64,000 bases of DNA from the NCBI RefSeq assembly GCF_036013525.1, contig NZ_CP107853.1, positions 8,618,001-8,682,000 of the forward strand, given 5' to 3'. Both the position numbers and the translations under genes were made by a program. The notes beneath the pieces are model-generated. The model saw only the letters and a list, made by a program, of their open reading frames with translations. It did no database searches and was not told the origin of the DNA. This DNA is from Nonomuraea sp. NBC_00507. GTDB taxonomy: Bacteria; Actinomycetota; Actinomycetes; Streptosporangiales; Streptosporangiaceae. This document shows, one piece after another, positions 50,342-58,512 of the stretch. Within the stretch, counting starts at the first letter, position 1; the number at the start of each line of letters is the position of its first letter.

Positions 50342-51298
50342 TCACGAGGCAGCGGGCCGGAAGCCGGGGCCCAGGTCCATGGTTTCCGAGCACACATGGT
50401 CGCGGAACGCCCGCGCCGCCGGGGTCAGCCGATCTCCCGCGGGCCAGCTCACCCCGATCGTCCGGAACATGGGCGGCGACAGGGGGATCTCCACGACGCC
50501 GGAACCCGGCATGGCCGGACGGGGTCCCGGCTGGGAACGGGGCAGGACCGCGACGCCGAGCCCCGCCGCCACCAGCCCGCGCACGGTCTCCGACTCCTGG
50601 CACTCGAAGGCGACCAGCGGCTCGAACCCCGCCGCCGCGCACAGGTCGTCGACGATCTGCCGCAGGCCGTACCCGTGCTCCAGTGCGACCTGCGCCTCCC
50701 CCGCCAGCTCCGCGGCCCGCACCCGCTCGCGCGTGGCGAGCCGATGTGCCACCGGCACGGACAGGACCAGCTCCTGATCGGCGAGCGGCCGGCTGTCCAG
50801 GCCCGGGTCGTCCAGTGGCATCGGGGCGACGAACACCAGGTCGCTCTCGCCCTCGTGCAGGTTCCGGAGCATGTCCTGACGCGAGCCCTGCGCCAGGCTG
50901 AAGCGGGCGCGCGGGTGGCGCTCGCGGAAGCCGCGGATGAGCGACGGGACGAGCGTGCGGCCGAGCAGATGCAGGAAGCCCAGCAGGATGCGGCCGCTGT
51001 CCGGATCGATCTCCTCGCGTACCTCGCGGGCCGCGCCGGTGACGGTGCTCAGCGCGCGGGCCGAGGCGGCGGCCAGCGTACGGCCCGCCCTGGTCAGGCG
51101 GATGCCGCGGCCGGCCGGCAACACCAGCGGGGCGCCGACCAGGTCGGACAGGGCGGCGAGGCGGCGGCTGGCGGTGGGCTGAGGGATGCCGAGGAGCTCG
51201 GCGGCACGCGTCACGTGACCGGTCTCGCCGACCGCGGCCAGCAGGGCGAGGGTGGGCGCGAGGTGGGCGGCCAGCTGTTCATCAGATTCATCCATCAT
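50342..51298 (-). CDS. LysR-family transcriptional regulator
   Basis: A 318-aa regulator: N-terminal winged helix (LLAAVGETGHVTRAAELLGI, PQPTASRRLAALSDLVGAPL) and a periplasmic-binding-like effector domain (GRILLGFLHLLGRTLVPSLI, GESDLVFVAPMPLDDPGLDS, LVAAGLGVAVLPRSQPG). Divergent from the MFS gene with a short AT-rich gap holding T-N11-A type sequences, so it probably activates that exporter on binding its ligand. Confidence 0.9.
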   Translation of the reverse strand: MMDESDEQLAAHLAPTLALLAAVGETGHVTRAAELLGIPQPTASRRLAALSDLVGAPLVLPAGRGIRLTRAGRTLAAASARALSTVTGAAREVREEIDPDSGRILLGFLHLLGRTLVPSLIRGFRERHPRARFSLAQGSRQDMLRNLHEGESDLVFVAPMPLDDPGLDSRPLADQELVLSVPVAHRLATRERVRAAELAGEAQVALEHGYGLRQIVDDLCAAAGFEPLVAFECQESETVRGLVAAGLGVAVLPRSQPGPRPAMPGSGVVEIPLSPPMFRTIGVSWPAGDRLTPAARAFRDHVCSETMDLGPGFRPAAS

Positions 51299-51355
51299 GG
51301 TATGAATTATTGCTCATTTCAGTATTAGACGTATTTATTAGTCTTGCTTAGCGTT

Positions 51356-52747
51356 GTGCGGGTGGTCATCCAAGCGCAGAGCGCGCCTCCACAGGTGGAC
51401 ACCCGGCGGGTGGGCGCGGCCGTCGCGGCGGCGGGGCTGTCGTCGTTCGCGCTGCTGTACGCGCCGCAACCGGTGTTGCCGCAGCTGGCCGCCGCGTTCC
51501 GGCTCGATCCTGGCAGCGCGTCGCTCGCCATCGGCGTGGCCACCGGCGCGCTGGCGGTGGCCGTGCTGCCGGTGGCCGCGCTGGCCGAGACCTTGGGGCG
51601 GCGGCGGATGATCGTCTGGTCGGTGGTGGTGTCGGCGGTGCTCGGGCTGCTGCTGCCGCTGGCGCCGTCCTTTCCTGTGCTGCTGGTCATGCGGGCGGTG
51701 CAGGGGGTGGCGATCGCCGGGTTCGCGGGGGTGGCGGCGGCCTATCTGGCCGATCAGGTGGGCATCGGACGGCTGGCGGCCGCGGTGGGCACGATGATCG
51801 CGGGGAATTCGGTCGGGGGGATGCTGGGGCGGCTCGGCACCGGATTCGCCGCCGGGCCGCTGGGCTGGCACGGCGCTCTGGCCGTGGTCGCCGGGGTCGC
51901 GCTGGCGTGCGCGCTGTTCGCGTCCCTGACGCTGCCCCGCACCCCGAGTCCGCTGCCCGCCCCCTCACCCGCCCATGACCCCACGTCGGCGCGCAACCCC
52001 GCGTCCTCCGGCGAACCGGCCGACGCGGCGGCGCACGCCGTGCGCTCCCCGCCGCTCCAGACGCACGCCGAGCGGCCCCCGCTCGGCGTGGCGCGGCTCG
52101 GGCTGTCCAGAGCCGGATCGGGCAGTGGTGGCGTGGGCGTAGCCGGGCGGACGCGTGGCGGCGTGGGCCGGGCCGGGCGGAGAAATGCCGCGGCGGGGGT
52201 GCTCGTTCCGTGTGTGGTCGGGGCGCTTGCCACGGGGGCGTTCGTCGCGCTCTACAACGCCGCCGGGTTCCGGTTGGCCGCGCCTCCCCTCTCGCTGGCC
52301 CCGGCCGCCGCCTCTCTGGTCTTTCTCTCCTACGCCATGGGCACCGCCTCCTCGGCCGCCGCCGGTCGGCTGACGGCGCGCCTGGGCCGTACGGCGGCCC
52401 TGGTCACGTCGCTGCTCGTCACGATCGCGGGTGCGGCGCTCACCCTGCACGCCTCGTTGCCCGTGGTCGCGCTCGGCTTCGCCGGGCTGACCGCGGGGTT
52501 CTTCGCGGCCCACGCCATCGCCAACGCCTGGGTAACCGCCCAGGCGACCCCGCGGGCCCGCGGCAGGGCCGCCGGGCTCTACACCCTCTGCTACTACCTG
52601 GGCAGCGGCGCCGGCGGCACGGTGGGCACCGTCGTGTTCGGCCACGCGGGCTGGCCCTGGCTGATAGCCCTGACCTCAGCCTGGCTGCTCCTGGCGGCAC
52701 TCGCCGTGCTGCTCGCCCGCAGCCCGGCCGCTGTCTTGAGCCGGTGA
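51356..52747 (+). CDS. MFS transporter with extended central loop
   Basis: A transporter of about 463 aa with 12 helices: TM1 VGAAVAAAGLSSFALLYAPQ, motif A as ALAETLGRRRMIVWSVVVSA, TM7 onward AAGVLVPCVVGALATGAFVA. The N-terminal YAPQPVLPQLAAAF pattern is typical of LysR-linked actinomycete efflux proteins. The central loop is enlarged to about 85 residues of low-complexity Pro/Ala/Gly/Arg sequence. The start is uncertain: TTG 51344, GTG 51356 and GTG 51362 are all in frame and none has a good ribosome binding site, so the mRNA may be leaderless. Likely drug or metabolite efflux under the divergent LysR. Confidence 0.87.
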   Translation: MRVVIQAQSAPPQVDTRRVGAAVAAAGLSSFALLYAPQPVLPQLAAAFRLDPGSASLAIGVATGALAVAVLPVAALAETLGRRRMIVWSVVVSAVLGLLLPLAPSFPVLLVMRAVQGVAIAGFAGVAAAYLADQVGIGRLAAAVGTMIAGNSVGGMLGRLGTGFAAGPLGWHGALAVVAGVALACALFASLTLPRTPSPLPAPSPAHDPTSARNPASSGEPADAAAHAVRSPPLQTHAERPPLGVARLGLSRAGSGSGGVGVAGRTRGGVGRAGRRNAAAGVLVPCVVGALATGAFVALYNAAGFRLAAPPLSLAPAAASLVFLSYAMGTASSAAAGRLTARLGRTAALVTSLLVTIAGAALTLHASLPVVALGFAGLTAGFFAAHAIANAWVTAQATPRARGRAAGLYTLCYYLGSGAGGTVGTVVFGHAGWPWLIALTSAWLLLAALAVLLARSPAAVLSR

Positions 52748-52910
52748 CTCACCGATGGCCGCCCCACCGGCCGCCTGGTGGCGAGCCGGCTCGGCCTTGA
52801 CCGCAACTACTCCCGCTACCAGGAGATGAGCGCCGGATGGGCGGTGATCTTCGACCAGCGCCCCGAGGCCCCACCGCCCTCCACCAGAATCCGATGGCCC
52901 GCCGCGCAAC

Positions 52911-53747
52911 CTAGCCAGGCGGGGTGTGCAGCAAGGCCGGGCCCAGCCGCGTGACGGTCACCGTGATCTCCTGGCGGCTCCCCGGCGGCCCCTGGTAGAT
53001 GCCCTTGAGCGGCGGCACGTCCGAATAGTCCCGCCCCCGGGCCACCACCACGTGCGCCTCCCCCACGTACGTCCGGTTGGTGGGATCGAGCGGCAGCCAC
53101 TCCCCCGCCCAGTACTCCACCCACGCGTGGCTCTGCCCCGCGACGGGCTCGCCGATCCCGGCGGTCGGCCGCGGATGCAGGTAGCCCGAGACGTACCGGG
53201 CCGGCAGCCCGGCGGCCCGCAGCAGCCCCGCGGTGAGGTGCGCCATGTCCTGGCAGACGCCCTTCCCCAGGTCCCACGCCTCCTGCGCGGAGGTCTGCAC
53301 ACCGGTCGAGCCGGGCATGTACTCCACCCGGGCCGTGACCAGCTCACAGATCGCCTCGGCCGTCTCGTGCGGGTCGCGGCCCAGCGCCTGCGTCTTGGCC
53401 AGCTCGTCCAGCTCGGCGTTCACGGCGGTCATCGGGGTGCGCCGCAGCAGCTCCTCCATCGACGGATGGGCCAGCGTGACGGAGACCTTCGGCGTGCGCG
53501 GCCCGCTCGTCTCCACCCTGCTGACGGCCTCGACGGTCAGCGACCGGTGCGGCTCGGGCACGTCGAACGCCGTCACCGTGGTGCCCCAGTAGTCCTCGTA
53601 CGAGTAGGTCGGCACGGCCGGGGTCACTTTGACGCGGCTGGACAACACCCCGTACGCGGGCGTCATCCTGAGCTCGTTGTAGGAGGAGCGCGCCTCACCG
53701 TCGTACTCCACGTGCGTCACGTGGGAAACCTTCACGCGCCAACCCAT
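52911..53747 (-). CDS. transglutaminase-like protein
   Basis: A 278-aa protein. The N-terminal beta-sandwich (VSHVTHVEYDGEARSSYNEL, RMTP) precedes a transglutaminase-like cysteine protease fold: Cys in GKGVCQDMAHLTAGLLRAAG, His in QSHAWVEYWAGEWLPLDPTN (with the Asp in LDPTN). Full triad present. Last gene of the ATP-grasp/alpha-E/transglutaminase operon, overlapping the alpha-E gene by 16 bases. This conserved trio has been proposed to form or edit peptide/amide bonds on an unknown substrate. Confidence 0.9.
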   Translation of the reverse strand: MGWRVKVSHVTHVEYDGEARSSYNELRMTPAYGVLSSRVKVTPAVPTYSYEDYWGTTVTAFDVPEPHRSLTVEAVSRVETSGPRTPKVSVTLAHPSMEELLRRTPMTAVNAELDELAKTQALGRDPHETAEAICELVTARVEYMPGSTGVQTSAQEAWDLGKGVCQDMAHLTAGLLRAAGLPARYVSGYLHPRPTAGIGEPVAGQSHAWVEYWAGEWLPLDPTNRTYVGEAHVVVARGRDYSDVPPLKGIYQGPPGSRQEITVTVTRLGPALLHTPPG

Positions 53748-54622
53748 GCCATCGCCTCCCTGTGCTGGAAGAACCGCTTCGTGATCGCCTCGCCCGCGGC
53801 CGCGCACGCCTCCTGGAGGGTGCCGAGCAGCTCCGGCAGCCGGTCGCTGAGCTCGTCCAGGTCGCTGTACTCGAGCCCGGCGCGCACCCGCCCGATCGCG
53901 GCCTGCGCGGAGTCGGCCACCCCGGCCCTGGCCGTGTCGGGGGCGAGCGCCCGCAGGCACTTCTCCGCGGTCAGCAGCGAGTAGACGACCGAGCGCGGGA
54001 AGAGCCGGTCGAGCAGCAGGAACTCCAGCACCGCGCCGTCCCTGGCGCCGTGCGTCCTGGTGAACGACTCGTCGGCGCCGCTGGCCTGCAGCACCAGCCG
54101 CCAGTCGCTGGCCAGGTGCACGGCCAGGAGCCGGGTGGTCATGTCGACGCGTTCGAGGCTGCGGCCGAGCACGATGAAGCGCCAGCAGTCGTCCCTGCTC
54201 ATGGTGGCATCGGCGAGACCGAAGAACAGGGCGGCCCGCTCGCGGACGAACGCCAGGTAGGCGTGCGGGGGCAGCGTCTCCAGCTTGGACAGATGGTGCC
54301 AGGTGACGTTGAGGCACTCCCACACCTCGCTGGACAGCACCTCGCGCACGCCGCGCGCACTGTCCCTGGCCGATCTGACGGAGGAGGCGATCGAGGCGGG
54401 CTCGTCCAGGTCGTAGGCCAGGCGCCGGATGGCCGCCTGGGGACTGGCGGGAGCAGCGGGGCTGAGACCGAGCACCGCGTAGAGGGAGTGGTTGGTCTCG
54501 GGCTCGTCGAGCATGCGGTGCACGGACACGTCGAGGAGCCGGGCGGTGTCGTCGGCACGCTCGACGTACCTGCCGATCCAGTAGAGCGTCTCGGCGATGC
54601 GGCTGAGCAGCGGGCGCGTCAT
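53732..54622 (-). CDS. alpha-E domain protein
   Basis: A 296-aa all-helical protein of the alpha-E family: LLSRIAETLYWIGRYVERAD, DTARLLDV, then SREVWECLN-type helix VLSSEVWECLNVTWHHLSKL and FIVLGRSLERVDMTTRLLAV. The repeated (W-G-R-x-x-E-R) motifs with conserved Glu give the family its name. Function unknown; it always accompanies circularly permuted ATP-grasp proteins. Start overlaps the stop of the ATP-grasp gene (ATGA). Confidence 0.9.
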   Translation of the reverse strand: MTRPLLSRIAETLYWIGRYVERADDTARLLDVSVHRMLDEPETNHSLYAVLGLSPAAPASPQAAIRRLAYDLDEPASIASSVRSARDSARGVREVLSSEVWECLNVTWHHLSKLETLPPHAYLAFVRERAALFFGLADATMSRDDCWRFIVLGRSLERVDMTTRLLAVHLASDWRLVLQASGADESFTRTHGARDGAVLEFLLLDRLFPRSVVYSLLTAEKCLRALAPDTARAGVADSAQAAIGRVRAGLEYSDLDELSDRLPELLGTLQEACAAAGEAITKRFFQHREAMAWVGA

Positions 54623-56142
54623 TGCTGTTCCCCTTCCCAGGCCGCGGTCCTGCTGGGACTCCACTGCGCGGCGCTGGGCGCGGCCACCGCGACGGAGGCG
54701 GCGGGCGCGCTGGCCTCGCCGAGCACCCACGTGTCCTTGGAGCCGCCGCCTCTGCTGGAGTTGACCACCAGCTCGCCCTCCGGCAGCGCGACGCGGGTCA
54801 GCCCGCCGGGCAGCAGCCACACGTCGTCGCCGTCGTTGACGGCGAACGGCCGCAGGTCGATGTGGCGCGGCGCCGGGCGCTCGCCGACCAGGGTGGGCGA
54901 GGTGGAGAGCAGCACCGGCCGCTGGGCGATCCAGCCGCGCGGATCCTCGCGTACGGCCTGTCGCACGGACGCGAGCTGCTCGGGTGTGGCGACGGGCCCG
55001 ATCACGATGCCCTTGCCGCCCGCGCCGTCCACGGGTTTCAGCACCAGCCGGTCGGCGTCGGCCAGGGCCTGGTCGCACACGTCCGGCTCGTCGAGCCGGT
55101 AGGTCTCCACGTTGGGCAACAGCGGCGTCTCCCCCAGGTAGTAGGCGATCAGGTCGGGCACGTACGTGTAAATGAGCTTGTCGTCAGCGACCCCGTTGCC
55201 CACGCCGTTGGCGATCGTGACGTTGCCGGCGCGGGCGGCGTTCACGATGCCGGGGCAGCCGAGCACGGAGTCGCCGCGGAAGTGCAGCGGGTCGAGGAAG
55301 TCGTCGTCGACGCGGCGGTAGACGACGTGGACGGGGCGGCGGCCGTACGTGGTGATCATGTAGAGGCGGTTGTTCTCGCAGACCAGGTCGCGGCCCTCGA
55401 CCAGTTCGATGCCCATGAGGCGGGCCAGCAGCGCGTGCTCGAAGTAGGCGGCGTTGTAGACGCCGGGCGTGAGCAGCACCACGGTCGGGTTCGCGACGCC
55501 CGCGGGCGCGGCGGCGCGCAACGCGGCCAGGAGCCTGGCGGGATACTCCTCGACCGGGCGCACGAACTGCTCGGAGAAGAGCGTGGGCAGCGTGCGGGTC
55601 ATGGCGAGCCGATTCTCCAGCACGTAGCTGACCCCGCTGGGGGTGCGGACGTTGTCCTCCAGCACGTGCAGGACGCCCTGCTCGTCGCGGATCAGGTCCG
55701 TGCCGCCGACGTGGATGCGCACGCCGTTGGGCGGGCGCCAGCCGTGGGCGACGCGATGGTAGTGGGGGCTGGAGTGCAGCAGGCGCCAGGGGACCACGCC
55801 GTCGTGGAAGACCTGGCGGTCGCCGTACACGTCGTCGAGGAACGCCTCCAGGGCGCGGATCCGTTGCCGCACGCCGCGCGTCACGAGGTCCCACTCGGCG
55901 GCGTCGATAACTCGCGGGATCAGGTCGAGCGGGAAGGGCCGCTCGACACCCGCGTAGTCGAAGGTGACCCCGCGATCGGTGAACATCCTGGCGAGCTGGT
56001 CGGCCCTGGTCCGCAGCTCGCGGGCGCCGAGCGGCTGGAGCGCGGCGAACAACGCCTGGTATTGGCGACGGGGCACGCCCGGCCGCTCGAACATCTCATC
56101 CCACGCTCCGGCCATGACATACGTATCAAAGATGTCCGCCAT
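54619..56142 (-). CDS. circularly permuted ATP-grasp protein
   Basis: A 507-aa protein of the circularly permuted ATP-grasp type 2 family: AWDEMFERPGVPRRQYQALF, GVRIHVGGTDLIRDEQGVLH, VLEDNVRTPSGVSYVLENR, TIANGVGNGVADDKLIYTYV and LVLKPVDGAGGKGIVIGPVA (ATP-binding Gly-rich loop). It is predicted to ligate a carboxylate to an amine with ATP. ATG 56142 is taken as the start since TATAAAT lies just upstream and homologues begin with ADIFDTY; TTG 56175 would add 11 codons. First gene of the trio. Confidence 0.9.
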   Translation of the reverse strand: MADIFDTYVMAGAWDEMFERPGVPRRQYQALFAALQPLGARELRTRADQLARMFTDRGVTFDYAGVERPFPLDLIPRVIDAAEWDLVTRGVRQRIRALEAFLDDVYGDRQVFHDGVVPWRLLHSSPHYHRVAHGWRPPNGVRIHVGGTDLIRDEQGVLHVLEDNVRTPSGVSYVLENRLAMTRTLPTLFSEQFVRPVEEYPARLLAALRAAAPAGVANPTVVLLTPGVYNAAYFEHALLARLMGIELVEGRDLVCENNRLYMITTYGRRPVHVVYRRVDDDFLDPLHFRGDSVLGCPGIVNAARAGNVTIANGVGNGVADDKLIYTYVPDLIAYYLGETPLLPNVETYRLDEPDVCDQALADADRLVLKPVDGAGGKGIVIGPVATPEQLASVRQAVREDPRGWIAQRPVLLSTSPTLVGERPAPRHIDLRPFAVNDGDDVWLLPGGLTRVALPEGELVVNSSRGGGSKDTWVLGEASAPAASVAVAAPSAAQWSPSRTAAWEGEQQ

Positions 56143-56148
56143 GACCGA

Positions 56149-56175
56149 TTTATAGGAAAAGTATGTTTCGGACAA
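56149..56175 (-). promoter_or_regulatory. candidate promoter of ATP-grasp operon
   Basis: On the minus strand TATAAAT ends about 6 bases before ATG 56142, with TTGTCC 15 bases further up. This would place the transcription start at or next to the ATG, giving a leaderless mRNA; no ribosome binding site is visible. Confidence 0.45.
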
Positions 56176-56213
56176 TGACGTCGTATGTTACATAGAACGC
56201 CACCCTTCAGAGT

Positions 56214-56325
56214 TCAGCGGGACGAACGTTGTTGCTCGACGTACTGCTCGATGATCGACAGGGGTGCTCCACCGCAGGACGCCGTGAACTAGGACAGCGA
56301 CCAGAAGTGACCATGCATGTTGGCC
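56214..56325 (-). mobile_element. IS200/IS605 TnpA C-terminal remnant
   Basis: The minus strand encodes NMHGHFWSLS, an amber stop, FTASCGGAPLSIIEQYVEQQ, then RSSR and a stop. The pattern H-G-H-(L/F)-W-S-x-S-Y-F-x-A-S-C-G-G-A-P followed by I-x-QY-x-EQQ is the hallmark of the C-terminus of Y1-transposase TnpA of IS200/IS605 elements. The Tyr codon of SYF has become TAG here. Only about 35 codons remain, joined to the broken MerR gene. Confidence 0.8.
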
Positions 56326-56627
56326 GGTTGACGCGTCCCGTGAACTCCTTGCGCAGGCAGCGCGGCCCGCTCGGCCGCCACGACCTCGCCCACGGAGCGT
56401 TCTCCATCAAGCACGCGTCTGATGGAGACGAATCCGAGCCCGAGCCCGCGCAACCTCCTGACCAGGCCGAGCCGGTCCACGGCCGCCGGGTCGAATCTGC
56501 GGTGCCCACCCGTGCTCCGCACGGAGTCGATGAGGCCCTCGTCGCAGTAGAAACGGATCGTCCGCACTGGCACGCCGACCAGCCGGGCCAGGTCGCCGAT
56601 TCCGAGGGTGTCATCCCGTAAAGGCAC
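56289..56627 (-). pseudogene. MerR-family regulator truncated by IS remnant
   Basis: GTG 56627 has GGAGG five bases upstream. The first 75 codons are a normal MerR winged helix (LGIGDLARLVGVPVRTIRFY, CDEGLIDSVRSTGGHRRFD, RLGLVRRLRGLGLGFVSIRR). After AAERAALPAQ the sequence leaves the family and runs into the TnpA remnant, stopping at 56289. The effector-binding or dimerisation helix is lost, so the 112-aa product is probably not a working sensor, although DNA binding might remain. Confidence 0.75.
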
Positions 56628-56823
56628 TTGAACCTCCACTTGAGCGCCGTCGTGCCCGACTGGAGGCGGCCGGGGTGCCGGACCGGCGGGCAAGCTGAAC
56701 GTTCCCTGTGAACGAAGTGGCACGGCCGGGCCAGCCCACCCAGGTGTCCGCTTGGCCGCGCGGCCCGCGCCGCCCCGGCTATTGACCGCTCACTATTCTC
56801 GGTTCACCATCGAGGCTGCCAGG

Positions 56824-56835
56824 AATTCTCGAATA
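56824..56835. promoter_or_regulatory. candidate operator for the DUF5753-type regulator, site 1
   Basis: AATTCTCGAATA lies 16 bases before the first gene of the radical SAM locus. Its inverse complement, with one mismatch, occurs at 58461-58472 before the second block of that locus. A partial copy TATTCTCG lies at 56794-56801. Shared rare AT-rich motifs in this GC-rich DNA suggest a common binding protein, most simply the XRE regulator between them. Confidence 0.55.
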
Positions 56836-56850
56836 GAGGGAGGTCCGAGC

Positions 56851-57048
56851 ATGAGGCTACGGTTCCTCGGCAGCACGTCGGACGACGGCCAGTGCCCCAC
56901 CTTGTACGAGACCGACCGCGGCACGATCGTGGTCCAGGGCGACCAGGTGACCGACCCGGAGGCGCTCGAGCACCTGCGCAACGTCCTCCCCGGCGAGACG
57001 TTCGTCGAAGTCCCCAAGGAGCTCTTCCGCTTCATGGAGGGATCCTGA
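56851..57048 (+). CDS. small protein upstream of DUF6879 gene
   Basis: A 65-aa acidic protein (MRLRFLGSTSDDGQCPTLYE, TDRGTIVVQGDQVTDPEALE, ending in a helix with FVEVPKELFRFMEGS). I do not know a function; proteins like it are commonly found directly upstream of DUF6879 genes in actinomycetes. GGGAGG precedes ATG 56851. The stop TGA is directly followed by the GTG of the next gene, so the two are coupled. Confidence 0.75.
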   Translation: MRLRFLGSTSDDGQCPTLYETDRGTIVVQGDQVTDPEALEHLRNVLPGETFVEVPKELFRFMEGS

Positions 57049-57567
57049 GTGCCCCTGCTCTCCCCTGCTGAGTTCGGCGAGCTCTGGGACACCTTCCAGC
57101 ACACCGCGTTCAAGTTCGAGGCCCGCGACCGTTACGACGTGCCCTCCGAACACGAATCGTTGCGCCGGTTCCTGGCTGGCGAGCCGGATCCTGAGCGGGC
57201 CACGCGCCCGTGGCTCGCCAAGATGAAGGCGGCGACCGGGGAAGGGAAGCGCGTCGAGCGCGTGCGCGTGGTGACGGAACCACACACCGACTACGTGCGC
57301 TTCCTGCTGGCTGGCACACCGCTCAACCTAGAGTCGGGCGAGGACATCCGGTATCTGCCCCGCGCGCGTGCCGCAGACCTCGACCTGCCAGCGCACGACT
57401 TCACGATCTTCGACTCCGCCCGTCTCGTTCTCCTCCACTTCGACGATCAGGACCGCCCCCTCCCGCACGAGCTGGTCACCGATCCCGAGACGGTGCTCCT
57501 GCACTGCCAATGGAGGGACGCGGCCTGGCACTACGCCATGCCGTGCGAGCAGTACACGGGAAGGTAG
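57049..57567 (+). CDS. DUF6879 family protein
   Basis: A 172-aa protein matching the DUF6879 pattern: FGELWDTFQHTAFKFEARDR, YDV, then a basic middle (KRVERVRVVTEPHTDYVRFL) and LPRARAADLDLPAHDFTIFD, with a Trp/His-rich end (CQWRDAAWHYAMPCEQYTGR). The family occurs next to XRE-DUF5753 regulators in actinomycetes (WhiJ-type regulatory modules); its biochemical role is unknown. The following XRE gene starts 12 bases later. Confidence 0.85.
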   Translation: MPLLSPAEFGELWDTFQHTAFKFEARDRYDVPSEHESLRRFLAGEPDPERATRPWLAKMKAATGEGKRVERVRVVTEPHTDYVRFLLAGTPLNLESGEDIRYLPRARAADLDLPAHDFTIFDSARLVLLHFDDQDRPLPHELVTDPETVLLHCQWRDAAWHYAMPCEQYTGR

Positions 57568-57579
57568 ACGCGCCATCCC

Positions 57580-58416
57580 GTGACCCGCGTGCAAGAGGCC
57601 CGCGAGGGCCTGGGACGGCAGCTCCGCGAGGCCCGCCAGAGCGCCGGATTCACCGGCACGGCCCTCGCGGAGTTGCTCGCCTGGCCACAGTCCAAAGTCT
57701 CCAAGATCGAGACCGGGCGGCAGACGCCGACCAGGGACGACATCCTCGCCTGGACACGGGCCACCGGCTGCGAGGGCGACGCGGAGCGGCTGCTCGCCAG
57801 GCTGGAAGTCCTGGAGACCATGTACGCCGAGTGGCGCCGCCGACTCGGCGCAGGCACATCAGCCCGCCAGCAGGAGAGCATCACGCTTGAGGCCGGCGCC
57901 ACGCATATTCGCGCGTTCGAAACGACGGTGGTCCCTGGCCTCCTGCAGACTCCCGACTACGCGCGCCACCGGATCGCCCAGTCGGTGGAACGGCACGGGC
58001 TCCCGGATGACGTCGACGAGGGCGTACGGGGCCGCATGCAGCGGCAGGAGGTCCTCTACCGGCCAGGGAAGCGCCTGCACTTCGTGCTGACCGAGGCGGT
58101 ACTGCGGTACCGCCTCTGCCCTATTGACGTCATGGCGGGTCAGCTCGACCGGCTCGTGGCGCTGTGTGCCATGAGCACCATCCATGTGGGCATCATCGGA
58201 TTCGACGCGGAGCTGACCGAATCTCCCAAGCACGGCTTTTGGATCTTCGACGAAAAGCGCGTCCTGGTTGAGACGATCGGCGCCGAGTTGACGCTGACGC
58301 AGCCCCAGGAAATCGAGCTGTACGGGCGCGTCTTCGACAAGCTGGCCGCCAGCGCCAGCTACGGCGCCGCGGCGCGGCATCTGATCACTCGCGCGCTGGA
58401 TGAGCTGCCCCGCTAA
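57580..58416 (+). CDS. XRE-family regulator with DUF5753 domain
   Basis: A 278-aa regulator of the WhiJ-like type. Residues 8-70 are the helix-turn-helix (LGRQLREARQSAGFTGTALA, ELLAWPQSKVSKIETGRQTP). Residues 90-278 are the DUF5753 domain (FETTVVPGLLQTPDYARHRI, LTEAVLRYRLCPIDVMAGQL, FWIFDEKRVLVETIGAELTL). In Streptomyces such proteins work with small partner proteins to control differentiation. Here it sits between a DUF6879 gene and a radical SAM locus and probably controls both via the TATTCTCGAATA-like sites. Confidence 0.88.
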   Translation: MTRVQEAREGLGRQLREARQSAGFTGTALAELLAWPQSKVSKIETGRQTPTRDDILAWTRATGCEGDAERLLARLEVLETMYAEWRRRLGAGTSARQQESITLEAGATHIRAFETTVVPGLLQTPDYARHRIAQSVERHGLPDDVDEGVRGRMQRQEVLYRPGKRLHFVLTEAVLRYRLCPIDVMAGQLDRLVALCAMSTIHVGIIGFDAELTESPKHGFWIFDEKRVLVETIGAELTLTQPQEIELYGRVFDKLAASASYGAAARHLITRALDELPR

Positions 58417-58455
58417 TTCTCCGCTTTCTCGCCTCGGATCATGCTTCAGTGGAAT

Positions 58456-58472
58456 TCGAATATTCGAGAATA
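58456..58472. promoter_or_regulatory. candidate operator/promoter of radical SAM block, site 2
   Basis: The perfect palindrome TCGAATATTCGA (58456-58467) overlaps TATTCGAGAATA (58461-58472), which is the inverse complement of the site at 56824 with one mismatch. It lies in the 96-base gap between the XRE gene and the chain of small ORFs, where a promoter for the radical SAM block is expected. Confidence 0.55.
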
Positions 58473-58512
58473 ATCGTTGCCCGGCCAATACCGGCCGCTT
58501 ACCGTCCTGCAC

